DNA of 64,000 nucleotides from Clostridium sp. Marseille-P3244. Lineage in GTDB: Bacteria; Bacillota; Clostridia; Lachnospirales; Lachnospiraceae. Positions within the stretch are counted from its first letter, which is position 1. Each line of letters opens with the position of its first letter. The notes under the pieces are model-generated. The model searched no databases, was not told where the DNA came from, and worked only from the letters and a program-made list of their open reading frames with translations. This document shows, piece after piece, positions 45,302 through 57,627 of the stretch. The translations under genes and the position numbers were made by a program. Location: the NCBI RefSeq assembly GCF_900120155.1, contig NZ_LT635548.1, forward strand, positions 284,602-348,601. Direction: 5' to 3'.

Positions 45302-45630
45302 TCTCTGGTTTTTACTGACTTCCGACGGCTGGCGGCGAAAAAAGCGCTGGCTTCCTCTAGAAATTCGTTTTCTTCCTTCAGGCGACGGATTTCTTTATCC
45401 TGTTCCTTAACCCGCTTACGCAGCATGGTAATCTCTTCTGACAGGCTCATTGCGCTGGCAGGGGTATGGGAACCTTCCCCGATATCTAACTTACCGGCTC
45501 TTACGGCTTTCAGCCATGTGTGGATGGTTCCTTCAGGGATTCCTAATTCTTTAGCAGCCTTAGCGCCGCCGATTTCTTTGGAAAGTTTTACTGCCTGTAC
45601 TTTGTATTCATGGTCATATTTACGTGCCAC
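45298..45630 (-). CDS. IS3-family transposase OrfA (inner element)
   Basis: 110 residues: HTH (VQAVKLSKEIGGAKAAKELG, IPEGTIHTWLKAV) and a C-terminal coiled coil (LRKRVKEQDKEIRRLKEENE), typical of IS3-group OrfA. Complete, with AAGGAGG upstream. Confidence 0.92.
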   Translation of the reverse strand: MARKYDHEYKVQAVKLSKEIGGAKAAKELGIPEGTIHTWLKAVRAGKLDIGEGSHTPASAMSLSEEITMLRKRVKEQDKEIRRLKEENEFLEEASAFFAASRRKSVKTRE

Positions 45631-45708
45631 TTTGAATACCTCCTTATTCTCTTGGTTTTATTATGAAATCCTTGAGAATAAGCTGTCAACTTTTTTTATA
45701 CCACACCA

Positions 45709-45983
45709 GAAGGAATGTTATAGGTGACTGCCAGTTCCCTGTAAGATCCTTCTCCGTTTAGATACGCTTCAACAACATCTTTTTTAAAGGAGGCTGAATA
45801 GGATTGATTGTGCCCTGTTCTGAGGAAAGCGGATTCTCCAAATGCTTTATACTTGTTAACCCATCTTCTAAAAACGGTTTCATTCACTCCAAGTTCGCTG
45901 GCGTGTGATAGATAGGATCCGTTTCCTGAAATGTAATCTTTTACAGCCTGCAGCTTCACTTCTGGTAATATTCCTCTAGGCAT
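45709..45983 (-). pseudogene. 5' part of interrupted IS orfA
   Basis: Encodes the first HTH half of the outer element's OrfA (MPRGILPEVKLQAVKDYISG, then YLSHASELGVNETVFRRWVN). It reads into the inner IS after NIPS and stops at once. See 43938-44344 for the rest. Confidence 0.88.
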
Positions 45984-46049
45984 AATAAAACTCCCCTCCA
46001 GATAAACAGTTTTATTATTTCAACTGTCTACCTAAAGGGGAGCATATCA

Positions 46050-46619
46050 GTAAACACCGGCCTCTTTTTCTGTCCGTTCGCTTTCCTCCAGCACTTCCTT
46101 TGCATTTTTCCTCGCCTGGAGCACAGCGCCGATCTGCATCATGCTCAGCAGGATATAATAGGCCGACAGACTCCCGAACCACGCCGAATGGCTGAGGATC
46201 CCCACCGCTCCGTTAAATACGGAAAATATCAGGTTGCCTGCCAGTCCCGGAACAGCCGACAGAACCGTCCGCAGCCGGTAATCTGAAACGTATCTGTTTG
46301 TATATGGATTCGCCCGGATCCCCGGCTGAATGACGTCCGTCACCTCATGGCGGATATCCCGCACCAGATAGCAGCCCCCCGTGACCATCGTCACTGCAGC
46401 CACGGCATACACCGTCACTGCAGCTACATCTGAAAAACATTCTGTAGCCGCACTGATCAATGACAATATAATAAATAACAGCATAAAAAGATACAACAAA
46501 ATTTTGTATCTCAAACGCAGTTCCGGAAGTCTAAATTTCCCGAACAGACGACGTATTTTTAAAAAGCCAAAAAATGTGTGAGGATCGTCTTTGTAATCCT
46601 GATGATCTTTCTTTCCCAT
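46050..46619 (-). pseudogene. 5' part of IS-disrupted membrane protein
   Basis: Encodes the first 190 or so residues from ATG 46619 (MGKKDHQDYKDD): a charged N-terminus, then about four hydrophobic segments, ending EKEAGVY just before the outer IS, after which the frame stops. GGAAGAG lies upstream. Its C-terminal half is at 42554-42958. The intact protein would have six to eight membrane spans; no family recognised. Confidence 0.85.
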
Positions 46620-46744
46620 TTTCTTCTCTTCCAAATGATGATAGGAAGAATATACGGAATATTTATTGCTGTTTTATTGGAAATTTGTGTCCAAACTGTG
46701 AATTCCAGGTTCAGTAGAAATGTAGTATCGAAAACACTCACAGA

Positions 46745-46793
46745 GGGGGCCTGAAGACTTTGCCTCAGTCTCATTTTTCGCCTGCAGGCCCCC
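46745..46793 (-). terminator. Possible terminator after HTH gene
   Basis: GGGGGCCTG (46745-46753) pairs with CAGGCCCCC (46785-46793) across a 31-base loop, just past the stop at 46809. No clear T-run; weak evidence for termination. Confidence 0.4.
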
Positions 46794-46808
46794 GATTATC
46801 GTGTCATG

Positions 46809-47549
46809 CTATTTTGAATAGAAGTCGTTATATAACTCGTTTCCCTTCTCAATGATTTCACTTATTTCTTTTTCCGGGATACCCAGCTCATCGCTTAATT
46901 TCTGCATATCCGTAAAGTCGCTTTCTTTAAATTCAGATGTGCTTCCTACTATTTTATTATCCGTTTTAGAAACTGCCGATGCAGAAAACTGATTGTTGTC
47001 CTCCCATACAATTTCCACAGTAGTATCCTCAAGATCAATATCACAGTACAGATTACTTAAATGAAACTGCAGAGAAAACTCCAAAAGACCCGGCATAGAT
47101 TGATTCGGCACGCCGTACACAATTCCGTTTGCATAATCCATGGAATAGTATCCGTCTCTGTTTTTATAGAAGTTATTTTCTTTTAACTGTTCTGCAAAGT
47201 TTCCTTCCAATCTGCTTTTTGTATTGAAATACACGCCCGAATAAATCACAAAGCCAACAACTAACACCACGAAAACAGCGGTTATTGCTGTCAGCGCCCT
47301 TGCATACTTTCTTGTACTCTTTATTTCGTTATCAAATGTTTTTACCATAATCAAATCCTCCTTCAATAAAATATCCAAGGAGATATTGAAACTATCACTA
47401 ATCTTTACTATCGTTTCCAGATCCGGATAACTTTTTGAATTTTCCCAGTTGGATATTGTCTGTCTCGAAACATGAAACATTTCTGCAAAATCTTCCTGGG
47501 ACATCTGTGCCTCCTTTCTTATTTTTTGAATGTTACTTCCAAGTGTCAT
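46809..47549 (-). CDS. Membrane-anchored XRE-family regulator
   Basis: 246 residues. Residues 1-65 are a Cro/CI-type HTH (NIQKIRKEAQMSQEDFAEMF, HVSRQTISNWENSKSYPD). A single membrane segment follows at about 84-108 (ALTAITAVFVVLVVGFVIYSG), then an extracytoplasmic domain of about 135 residues of unknown fold, rich in Asn and Asp. This topology suggests direct signal transduction from outside to DNA. GGGAGGC precedes ATG 47549. No partner gene is adjacent. Confidence 0.85.
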   Translation of the reverse strand: MTLGSNIQKIRKEAQMSQEDFAEMFHVSRQTISNWENSKSYPDLETIVKISDSFNISLDILLKEDLIMVKTFDNEIKSTRKYARALTAITAVFVVLVVGFVIYSGVYFNTKSRLEGNFAEQLKENNFYKNRDGYYSMDYANGIVYGVPNQSMPGLLEFSLQFHLSNLYCDIDLEDTTVEIVWEDNNQFSASAVSKTDNKIVGSTSEFKESDFTDMQKLSDELGIPEKEISEIIEKGNELYNDFYSK

Positions 47550-47765
47550 GATAGTTCGCCTCCCTTTTGCCGAAATTGTATTGAAGAAAACAGATTCTGT
47601 CTATCAAAGGCTCTTTGCTTTTACAAAATTTCTATGCAAATATTCTTTGCACACCTTAATTTCAAAGGTTTTCACTCCATATTGCCCACATTATAGTTCC
47701 ATCATATAAGCAATGCAATAAAAAAGAGAAGCGCTGCAAAATCAACGTTTCTCTCTTTTAATCCA

Positions 47766-47852
47766 TGCCGCAGACCGGAATCGAACCGGTACGGGTATCA
47801 CTACCCACGGGATTTTAAGTCCCGGGCGTCTGCCAGTTCCGCCACTGCGGCA
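47766..47852 (-). tRNA. tRNA-Leu (TAA)
   Basis: 87-nt class II tRNA with long variable arm; anticodon TAA in loop CTTAAAA; acceptor TGCCGCA/TGCGGCA. The 3' CCA is not encoded. Confidence 0.95.
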
Positions 47853-47889
47853 TTTAAATAAAAATCCTTATAACATATTATAAGGAAAA

Positions 47890-47963
47890 CGACCCAGAAG
47901 AGACTCGAACTCTCGACCTCCGCCGTGACAGGGCGGCGCTCTAACCAACTGAGCCACTGGGCC
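47890..47963 (-). tRNA. tRNA-Asp (GTC)
   Basis: 74 nt; anticodon GTC in loop CTGTCAC, acceptor GGCCCAG/CTGGGTC, discriminator G. CCA not encoded. Confidence 0.95.
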
Positions 47964-47964
47964 T

Positions 47965-48097
47965 CGTTATGAGCACTTAGCGTCTGTCTTTTAGACGCTT
48001 ACGTGCGATACATGCCGACGCCCTTGGTGAGCGCCGTTGCGCGAACCTAGTAGTCGGTTCGTTATGAGCACTTAGCGTCTGTCTTTTAGACGCTTAC
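47965..48097. repeat. Direct repeats and hairpins in tRNA spacer
   Basis: A 38-bp sequence beginning CGTTATGAGCACTTAGCGTC occurs at 47965-48002 and 48060-48097. Each copy folds through AGCGTCT/AGACGCT; a degenerate third copy ends near 48125. Between them lies TTGGTGAG...CGAACCTAG (48024-48050), which recurs in the 16S-5S spacer at 55057-55080. The elements lie in the tRNA-Met to tRNA-Asp spacer. Confidence 0.85.
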
Positions 48098-48128
48098 AAC
48101 GTCTATCCTTTAGATGCTTACGTGCAAG

Positions 48129-48202
48129 TGGACCTTCGGGGACTCGAACCCAGGACCGACCGGTTATGAGCCGGTTGCTCTAACCAACTGAGCTAAAGGT
48201 CC
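48129..48202 (-). tRNA. tRNA-Met (CAT)
   Basis: 74 nt; anticodon CAT in loop CTCATAA; acceptor GGACCTT/AAGGTCC, discriminator A. It resembles clostridial elongator tRNA-Met; a lysidine-modified tRNA-Ile2 cannot be excluded by eye. CCA not encoded. Confidence 0.88.
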
Positions 48203-48213
48203 AGAATAAATAC

Positions 48214-48285
48214 TGACCCCGACGGGAATCGAACCCGTGTTACCGCCGTGAAAGGGCGATGTCTTAACCGCTTGACCACGGGGCC
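48214..48285 (-). tRNA. tRNA-Glu (TTC)
   Basis: 72 nt; anticodon TTC in loop CTTTCAC; acceptor GGCCCCG/CGGGGTC. First gene of the four-tRNA cluster. CCA not encoded. Confidence 0.95.
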
Positions 48286-48324
48286 AGGTATAGATAAGTA
48301 CTGCTGATTTTCCTCAACAGCGAC

Positions 48325-48537
48325 TTATATCATACCATATGAAGCTCCGTTTTGCAAGATGTTTCTTCCGTATCGTTTCCCTTTATTCAGCCCCGAACAG
48401 ATCCGCAAGCCACTGATCATAACTGTCAAGCCAGCCGCCATCCACACCAAAACCGTGGGGCATTCCCATAAAAACCATGGATCATCCCAACAGCGGACGC
48501 GTTCACCATTTGCATCATAAAATCTGTTTTTCTGCAA
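48325..48537 (-). CDS. Possible small membrane protein
   Basis: A 70-codon frame with a Trp-rich stretch (CWDDPWFLWECP) and one hydrophobic segment (VLVWMAAGLTVMISGL), ending in a basic tail. The only start is TTG and no ribosome site is seen, so it may not be translated. It lies just after the alarmone synthetase gene. Confidence 0.35.
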   Translation of the reverse strand: MQKNRFYDANGERVRCWDDPWFLWECPTVLVWMAAGLTVMISGLRICSGLNKGKRYGRNILQNGASYGMI

Positions 48538-48553
48538 TAGACAAGGATATAAA

Positions 48554-49225
48554 TTATAAATTTATGTCCTTGATCCTGTTCCGGATAAGCTCCATATTCT
48601 GATCCAGTTCATAACAGGTATCTGCAGCGCTCTGCAGACTGCCCGCGATCTCTTCTCTCACCTGCATATCCATCTCTTTTTTATAACGGAGTTTGTGCTC
48701 CAGACTTGCCCAGAAATCCATCGCCAGTGTCCTGATCTGGATCTCAGCTCTTACCCATTTCTTTTCATTCTGAAGAAAAATGGGAACCTCCACGATCAGA
48801 TGAAGACTGCGGTATCCGCTTGGCTTCGGATTCGCGATATAGTCCTTCTCCTGTATCAGCCGGATATCGTCCTGAGCCAGGATACACCGTTTTACAAGAT
48901 ATACATCCTCCGGAAAAGAACAGATCACCCTCAGGCCGGCCACATCCCATATATTTTTTTCAATCGAGTCCAGAGTTATCGGCAGACCTTTCCTTTTCAG
49001 TTTCCGCATGATCCCTGCATTCGACTTAATCCTGGACTCAATGGATTCGATCGGATTCTTGTCATACTCCAGTGAAAACTCTTTATCCAGTACCCTGAGC
49101 TTTGTCTCGATCTCCATCACTGCACATTCATAATAAGAGATCAGTTTTCTAAACTCCAGTGTATCTTCTTCCCAGTCCGCGGTCAGCCCACTGTAATACA
49201 GTTCTTTCAGTTCTTTCTTGATCAT
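48554..49225 (-). CDS. Small alarmone synthetase (RelP/RelQ-type)
   Basis: 223 residues, a stand-alone (p)ppGpp synthetase domain: SRIKSNAGIMRKLKRKG (ATP/GTP site), DVAGLRVICSF, DYIANPKPSGYRSLHLIVEV, AEIQIRTLAMDFWASLEHKLRYK (catalytic Glu). No HD hydrolase or regulatory TGS/ACT domain. It adds diphosphate to GDP/GTP under stress. Family members are controlled mainly at transcription. The matching stand-alone hydrolase-like protein is at 13998-14594. Confidence 0.93.
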   Translation of the reverse strand: MIKKELKELYYSGLTADWEEDTLEFRKLISYYECAVMEIETKLRVLDKEFSLEYDKNPIESIESRIKSNAGIMRKLKRKGLPITLDSIEKNIWDVAGLRVICSFPEDVYLVKRCILAQDDIRLIQEKDYIANPKPSGYRSLHLIVEVPIFLQNEKKWVRAEIQIRTLAMDFWASLEHKLRYKKEMDMQVREEIAGSLQSAADTCYELDQNMELIRNRIKDINL

Positions 49226-49264
49226 AGCCTCACTCCTGACAAACTTTGTCTTAGTTACGCATTA

Positions 49265-50710
49265 TTACGCTTTTTCTATTTTTTTCAATGTTTTTTTAAA
49301 CTGAATCGTAAACAGGATTGCAGTAAAGGTCACTGCCAGCGCATCCGCGATCGGTTCCGCCATATATACGGCTATCGTCTGATCAGAACGGATGATCTGC
49401 GGCATGATATAAATCAGCGGAATCAGAAGGATAAATTTCCGCATGACGGCAACTACAATAGATTCTGCTGCTTTCCCCAACGCGTTAAAGGTCATCTGGC
49501 ACGCCATCTGTATTCCAAAAAGGAACATAGCCCCCATATAGATGCGCAGCGCTGTCTTTGTGTATTCCATCAGCTGGGCATCGGATGTAAACATAGCCGC
49601 GAATCCTCCCGGAAACAGCATAACCAGTACCCACAATAGAACAGAATACCCCATGCTGACCTTGAGCAGCAGTTGAAAGGCCCCCTTCACTCTTCCCGAA
49701 TCGCCGGCGCCGTAACAGTAGCTGATAATTGGCTGAGCCCCCTGACCCAGCCCCTGAAGAGGCAGCATGGCGAACTGCATAACGCTTGTAAGGATCGTCA
49801 TAGCTCCAACAGCAATGTCCCCTCCATAATTCTGAAGAGAACTGTTAAAGCATACGGAGATCACACTCTCACTGGCCTGCATGATAAAAGTAGCGACTCC
49901 CAGCGCCAGACAGGGAAGTATGATATTCGGCGTAAGGCCCAGATTTTTTCTCTTTATTTTCAGGAACGTCTTTTCCCCGCCCAGGAAACTGACTACCCAG
50001 ATACAGGAAAGTGCCTGCGAAATGATCGTAGCCAGGGCTGCTCCTCGTACATCCATGTTAAAACCGAAAATAAAGACCGGATCCAGAACAATATTGGCGA
50101 CCGCTCCGATCAGGACTGAAAGCATCCCTGTCTTCGCAAATCCCTGAGCTGTAATAAAAGCGTTCATACCCAGAGTAATCTCTACAAAGATTGTTCCCAG
50201 GGCATAAATGTTCATATAATTGACCCCGTATTCAATGGTGTTCTCACTGGCACCAAAAGCCATAAGAAAGTCTCTGTTCCAGATCAGCAGTACAGCCGTA
50301 AGTATGACTGAAATAATGATCTGGAGCACGAAGCAGTTTCCCAGAGTCTTTTCTGCCGATTCCTTGTCCTGCTTCCCCATGAATATTGAAGCTCTGGGCG
50401 CGCCGCCGTATCCCACCAGCGCCGCAAAAGCGGAAACGATCATGATCAGAGGCATACAGACGCCCACTCCTGTCAGCGCAGTTGCTCCGATATCCGGAAT
50501 GTGTCCGATGTAGATCCTGTCAACGATATTGTAAAGCATATTGATCAGCTGGGCCGCCACCGTTGGCAGCGCCAGTTTAAGAAGCAGTTTACCAAGCGGT
50601 TCTGTTCTCAGGAATTCTTTATCCTCACTTTGCCCGCCTGTATTGCTGTCGCTATTAACATCCATATTTTCTGGAATTTCTGACTGTTTCTTATCTGCCT
50701 GTCCCATCAT
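49265..50710 (-). CDS. MATE family efflux transporter
   Basis: 481 residues with about 12 hydrophobic segments in two similar halves: PLGKLLLKLALPTVAAQLIN, MLYNIVDRIYIGHIPDIGATALTGVGVCMP (MATE hallmark) and QGLGQGAQPIISYCYGAGD in the second half. A polar 30-residue N-terminal extension precedes the first helix. Exports cationic compounds using Na+ or H+. AGGAG precedes ATG 50710, which overlaps the marR stop. Regulated with marR. Confidence 0.93.
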   Translation of the reverse strand: MMGQADKKQSEIPENMDVNSDSNTGGQSEDKEFLRTEPLGKLLLKLALPTVAAQLINMLYNIVDRIYIGHIPDIGATALTGVGVCMPLIMIVSAFAALVGYGGAPRASIFMGKQDKESAEKTLGNCFVLQIIISVILTAVLLIWNRDFLMAFGASENTIEYGVNYMNIYALGTIFVEITLGMNAFITAQGFAKTGMLSVLIGAVANIVLDPVFIFGFNMDVRGAALATIISQALSCIWVVSFLGGEKTFLKIKRKNLGLTPNIILPCLALGVATFIMQASESVISVCFNSSLQNYGGDIAVGAMTILTSVMQFAMLPLQGLGQGAQPIISYCYGAGDSGRVKGAFQLLLKVSMGYSVLLWVLVMLFPGGFAAMFTSDAQLMEYTKTALRIYMGAMFLFGIQMACQMTFNALGKAAESIVVAVMRKFILLIPLIYIMPQIIRSDQTIAVYMAEPIADALAVTFTAILFTIQFKKTLKKIEKA

Positions 50711-51153
50711 TTTTCTCTCCTTTCAAGTTCAGTCCTTGTGTTGTCAAAAAGTCTCTGAAAAAATCTGGTATGCGCTTGCAATTCTTCTTTGCTAAACCCG
50801 TTCAGGACCGTATTCAAAAATTCTTCCTTTACATCGTCGATCATTTCTGTAACAGGCCCTGCTTCTGGTTTAAGCTTTAGATGTATTCTTCTTCGGTCTA
50901 CTGTGTCTGGAATCCGCTCTAAGAGTGATTTCTGGATCAGCGATTCCACAGCCTTTGATACCGCTCCTTTAGAAAGTCTTCTTAATTCTACTATATCAAC
51001 AGCTGTATCTTTTCCCGGATTATTCCGGAGAAAACTGATAACATCAGCCTCAATGACCGTAAGATCATGTTCCGTACAGACCTTTTTCAACATCTTATCA
51101 TATAAACGGATCAGACTTCGAAGTCCCATCCATAATTCTGTGCTGCTCATCAT
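50707..51153 (-). CDS. MarR family regulator of MATE pump
   Basis: 148 residues: DIVELRRLSKGAVSKAVESLIQKSLLERIPDTVDRRRIHLKL is the winged helix with the conserved wing. It overlaps the MATE gene start by four bases, so the two are cotranscribed and it probably represses both. Ligand unknown. Confidence 0.9.
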   Translation of the reverse strand: MMSSTELWMGLRSLIRLYDKMLKKVCTEHDLTVIEADVISFLRNNPGKDTAVDIVELRRLSKGAVSKAVESLIQKSLLERIPDTVDRRRIHLKLKPEAGPVTEMIDDVKEEFLNTVLNGFSKEELQAHTRFFQRLFDNTRTELERREK

Positions 51154-51183
51154 GTATATTCCCTTCTTATTTAGTTTTTCTAA

Positions 51184-51244
51184 AAACTGTTTCTAAAAAA
51201 ACTGTTTCCAAAAAATATTATAATACTCTAAACTGGTAAGTCAA
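51184..51244 (-). promoter_or_regulatory. marR-MATE promoter and direct repeats
   Basis: Minus strand TTGACT (51239-51244), 16-base spacer, TATAAT (51217-51222). AAACTGTTTC occurs twice (51184-51193 and 51199-51208), 15 bp apart, in the early transcribed region; probable MarR sites. Confidence 0.65.
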
Positions 51245-51330
51245 GAAATATGAACTAAAATTCACAAAATCTCTGTATTCGTTTCTTCCTCTCGCAGCAT
51301 AACAATGCTGCACTCATAACAGATTATAAA

Positions 51331-51361
51331 AAAACCTGTAAATTTAGTATTTACAGGTTTT
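51331..51361 (-). terminator. Terminator of rRNA operon
   Basis: AAAACCTGTAAAT/ATTTACAGGTTTT (51331-51361) with a 5-base loop, continued by T's on the minus strand. It lies just past tRNA-Asn, the last gene of the operon. Confidence 0.9.
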
Positions 51362-51366
51362 GTAAG

Positions 51367-51439
51367 CTCCCCCTGTTGGACTTGAACCAACGACACTTCG
51401 GTTAACAGCCGAATGCTCTACCGACTGAGCTAAGGAGGA
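51367..51439 (-). tRNA. tRNA-Asn (GTT)
   Basis: 73 nt; anticodon GTT in loop CTGTTAA; acceptor TCCTCCT/AGGGGGA, discriminator G. It lies 75 nt past the 23S 3' end, in the place where 5S is usually found. CCA not encoded. Confidence 0.95.
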
Positions 51440-51513
51440 ATATTTAATTATTATTAAAGTGTACCTTCAAAACTACATACAAAGAAAACTCATCCAATAC
51501 CTATTCCCGCTCT

Positions 51514-54401
<2,888 letters not shown>

Positions 54402-54633
54402 AAACGATAAGTTCTCACGGGAATGAGTTCTTATCCACACGTGTATAGCGTTACACGCGTTGGCAATAGGCCAATTTTTTTACTTCGTTTTCTTCGAAGG
54501 ATTCTATCGAATCAGTTCATGTTGTTAATAACATTTCCTCGGATGTCTTGATATATAAGATATTCTTATCATCAATTGTTTTTCTCTGTATGCAGTTTTC
54601 AAGGTACACAACCGGTTTCTCAAAGAAACCGAG

Positions 54634-54706
54634 TGGAGAATACGAGAGTCGAACTCGTGACCTCCTGCTTGCAAGGCAGGCGCTCTCCCAACTGAGCTAA
54701 TCCCCC
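54634..54706 (-). tRNA. tRNA-Ala (TGC)
   Basis: 73 nt; anticodon TGC in loop CTTGCAA; acceptor GGGGGAT with two G-T pairs. Lies in the rRNA spacer next to 23S. CCA not encoded. Confidence 0.95.
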
Positions 54707-54728
54707 ATATTTTATTATGATATTTTTA

Positions 54729-54746
54729 AGATATGGGCTTAAGTGG
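54729..54746. repeat. tRNA-Ile 3'-end remnant
   Basis: AGATATGGGCTTAAGTGG at 54729-54746 repeats exactly 57 bp away at 54786-54803, where it covers the 3' end of tRNA-Ile. It looks like a leftover from recombination or a duplicated tRNA end in the spacer. Confidence 0.75.
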
Positions 54747-54790
54747 GCCTTACCTCTTTTATCCGTAAAGCTTTACCCTTTTAACAGATA

Positions 54791-54864
<74 letters not shown>

Positions 54865-54883
54865 ATATTTTCTTTTTTAAATT

Positions 54884-54996
54884 TGGCGGCCACCTACTCT
54901 CCCACACCGTCTCCAGTGCAGTACCATCGGCCGTCCGGGGCTTAACCATCGTGTTCGGGATGGGTACGGGTGTTTCCCCCGGGCGCATCGCCACCA
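54884..54996 (-). rRNA. rrf: 5S ribosomal RNA (between 16S and 23S)
   Basis: About 113-117 nt. Terminal stem TGGTGGC/GCCGCCA; conserved loop sequences CCCATCCCGAACACG and GGGAGAGTAGG are present. It is downstream of 16S and upstream of tRNA-Ile, tRNA-Ala and 23S, not at the 3' end of the operon. No second 5S is found after 23S. Exact ends are good to a few bases. Confidence 0.95.
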
Positions 54997-55014
54997 AAAA
55001 AGCCTGAGTTCTTA

Positions 55015-55110
55015 GCGAGGTCCTTTCGAGCTTAGAACTAGGCTTGTTCGCCGCGCTTGGTGAGGTCCTTTCGAACCTAGCAAGGCGAACTTGTTCCCTT
55101 TTCATATGCG
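55015..55110. repeat. Hairpin modules in 16S-5S spacer
   Basis: Two stems share a GAGGTCCTTTCGA loop region (55017-55029, 55062-55074). The first is closed by AGTTCTTAGC/GCTTAGAACT, the second by GTTCGCC/GGCGAAC. The second contains TTGGTGAG...CGAACCTAG, also present in the tRNA spacer at 48024-48050. Probably RNase processing sites. Confidence 0.75.
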
Positions 55111-55177
55111 TCCTTTGCTCATTTTCCTCTCCCTGACAACTCAACAATAGACAACAGCTCTCTACTTAATATTTCTT

Positions 55178-56715
<1,538 letters not shown>

Positions 56716-56952
56716 AAGTGTTTGTTCCGAGTCCAGAATTAACTACTAGCTAATTCTTTCCCTCTTTACTGTTGTTGGCATTGAACACTTGATGAGGTCT
56801 TTCACGAATCTAGTGTGAAAGCCGTTCGGCACAGCCGAACCTCATTGTTCAATGACGTTCTTTGAATTTTTCTCTTTAAGAAATTTTCAAGGGTTGTTGT
56901 CTATTGTTCGGTTATCAAGGTCCTCTGTCCTCTCTTTCGCGACAGCTCTGCC

Positions 56953-57057
56953 ATTCTATCAGACTCTCCCGCGCTTGTCAAGAACTTTTTTTCTCTTTTT
57001 TGCTGTCCCTCACGGGTCAGCTTAAACATAGTACCACTTACCTTAGCCCTTTGTCAA
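56953..57057 (-). promoter_or_regulatory. Tandem rRNA promoters P1 and P2
   Basis: P1: TTGACA (57052-57057), 18 bases, TACTAT (57028-57033). P2: TTGACA (56976-56981), 17 bases, TAGAAT (56953-56958). Both read into 16S with a leader of about 235 nt from P2. A/T-rich tracts upstream of each may act as UP elements. The rest of 56716-57210 holds no gene. Confidence 0.85.
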
Positions 57058-57210
57058 CTCTTTTTTTTAACTTTTTCCAACTCTTTTCTTTTTCTGCTCT
57101 CAGCTACTATATCTGGTACTTTTTCCCCGGTATCTCCCACTATTCCTCCCGCTCTCTTCCTGCCTCCGGGCTCCGCCGCCAGGCCTGCCCTCCCGGTCCT
57201 TTGGGGACAA

Positions 57211-57242
57211 ATAAAAACTACCGGATACTTCCAGTAGTTTTT
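57211..57242 (-). terminator. Terminator of tRNA-Ser (GGA)
   Basis: AAAAACTAC/GTAGTTTTT (57213-57242) with inner GGA/TCC pairing; T-run on the minus strand. Confidence 0.85.
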
Positions 57243-57256
57243 CGGTTGATACCGAA

Positions 57257-57346
57257 CGGAGAAGGAGGGATTTGAACCCTCGCGCCGCTACTAACGACCT
57301 ACTCCCTTTCCAGGGGAGCCCCTTCGGCCAGCTTGGGTACTTCTCC
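57257..57346 (-). tRNA. tRNA-Ser (GGA)
   Basis: 90-nt class II tRNA; anticodon GGA in loop CTGGAAA; acceptor GGAGAAG/CTTCTCC; discriminator G. CCA not encoded. Confidence 0.95.
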
Positions 57347-57457
57347 AAAATGTCCGCTATTTAATATACACGATATTCCCTGTCTTGTCCAGTGCTTTTT
57401 TCATTTTATTTTTTCCGGGCCAGATCCTCATTATTTAATGTCAGCGGGCAAGCAAAA

Positions 57458-57481
57458 GGAGAAGCCTGTTCAAGCTTCTCC
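57458..57481 (-). terminator. Terminator of tRNA-Ser (TGA)
   Basis: GGAGAAGC/GCTTCTCC (57458-57481), 8-base loop, followed by TTTTGC on the minus strand. Separates the two tRNA-Ser genes. Confidence 0.75.
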
Positions 57482-57486
57482 CAGAG

Positions 57487-57572
57487 CGGAGAGGGTGGGA
57501 TTCGAACCCACGCGCCCTTTCGGACAAACGGTTTTCAAGACCGCCTCGTTATGACCACTTCGATACCTCTCC
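57487..57572 (-). tRNA. tRNA-Ser (TGA)
   Basis: 86-nt class II tRNA; anticodon TGA in loop CTTGAAA; acceptor GGAGAGG/CCTCTCC. CCA not encoded. Confidence 0.95.
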
Positions 57573-57627
57573 TGATATATGCCATCTGTGCGACGTGGAT
57601 TATTCTATCACAGATGCAAAATCCATG

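Larger units (their letters stand above)
44345..45708 (-). mobile_element. IS3-family element, complete (inner)
   Basis: 1364 bp. Left end TGATATTGTCAAGATTAGTT, right end (inward) TGGTGTGGTATAAAAAAAGT; both continue GTTGACA and then CAAGGAT-TCA as inverted repeats. Flanked by GAAG duplications (44341-44344 and 45709-45712). It carries intact orfA and orfB and sits inside orfA of the outer element. Removal of the element plus one GAAG restores that orfA frame (678 bp, 226 codons). Confidence 0.92.
42962..46049 (-). mobile_element. IS3-family element, interrupted (outer)
   Basis: Ends are TGGTGTGCTACCCG (left, 42962) and, reading inward from the right, TGATATGCTCCCC (46049). They continue as imperfect inverted repeats sharing TGCT-CCC and GTAGACA. 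A GTA duplication flanks it (42959-42961 and 46050-46052). It carries orfA, split by a second IS, and orfB. Without the inner IS it would be about 1.72 kb. A hairpin (43013-43034) lies inside the left end. Confidence 0.88.

Noticed and set aside
45290..45310. Programmed -1 frameshift signal in the inner IS3 element
   Set aside because: An A-rich run lies near the orfA end but its phase does not fit a classical slippery heptamer; the ATGA overlap suffices to explain orfB translation.
47965..48125. CRISPR-like direct repeats in tRNA spacer
   Set aside because: Only two full copies, no regular spacers, no cas genes; they fold as spacer hairpins between tRNA genes.
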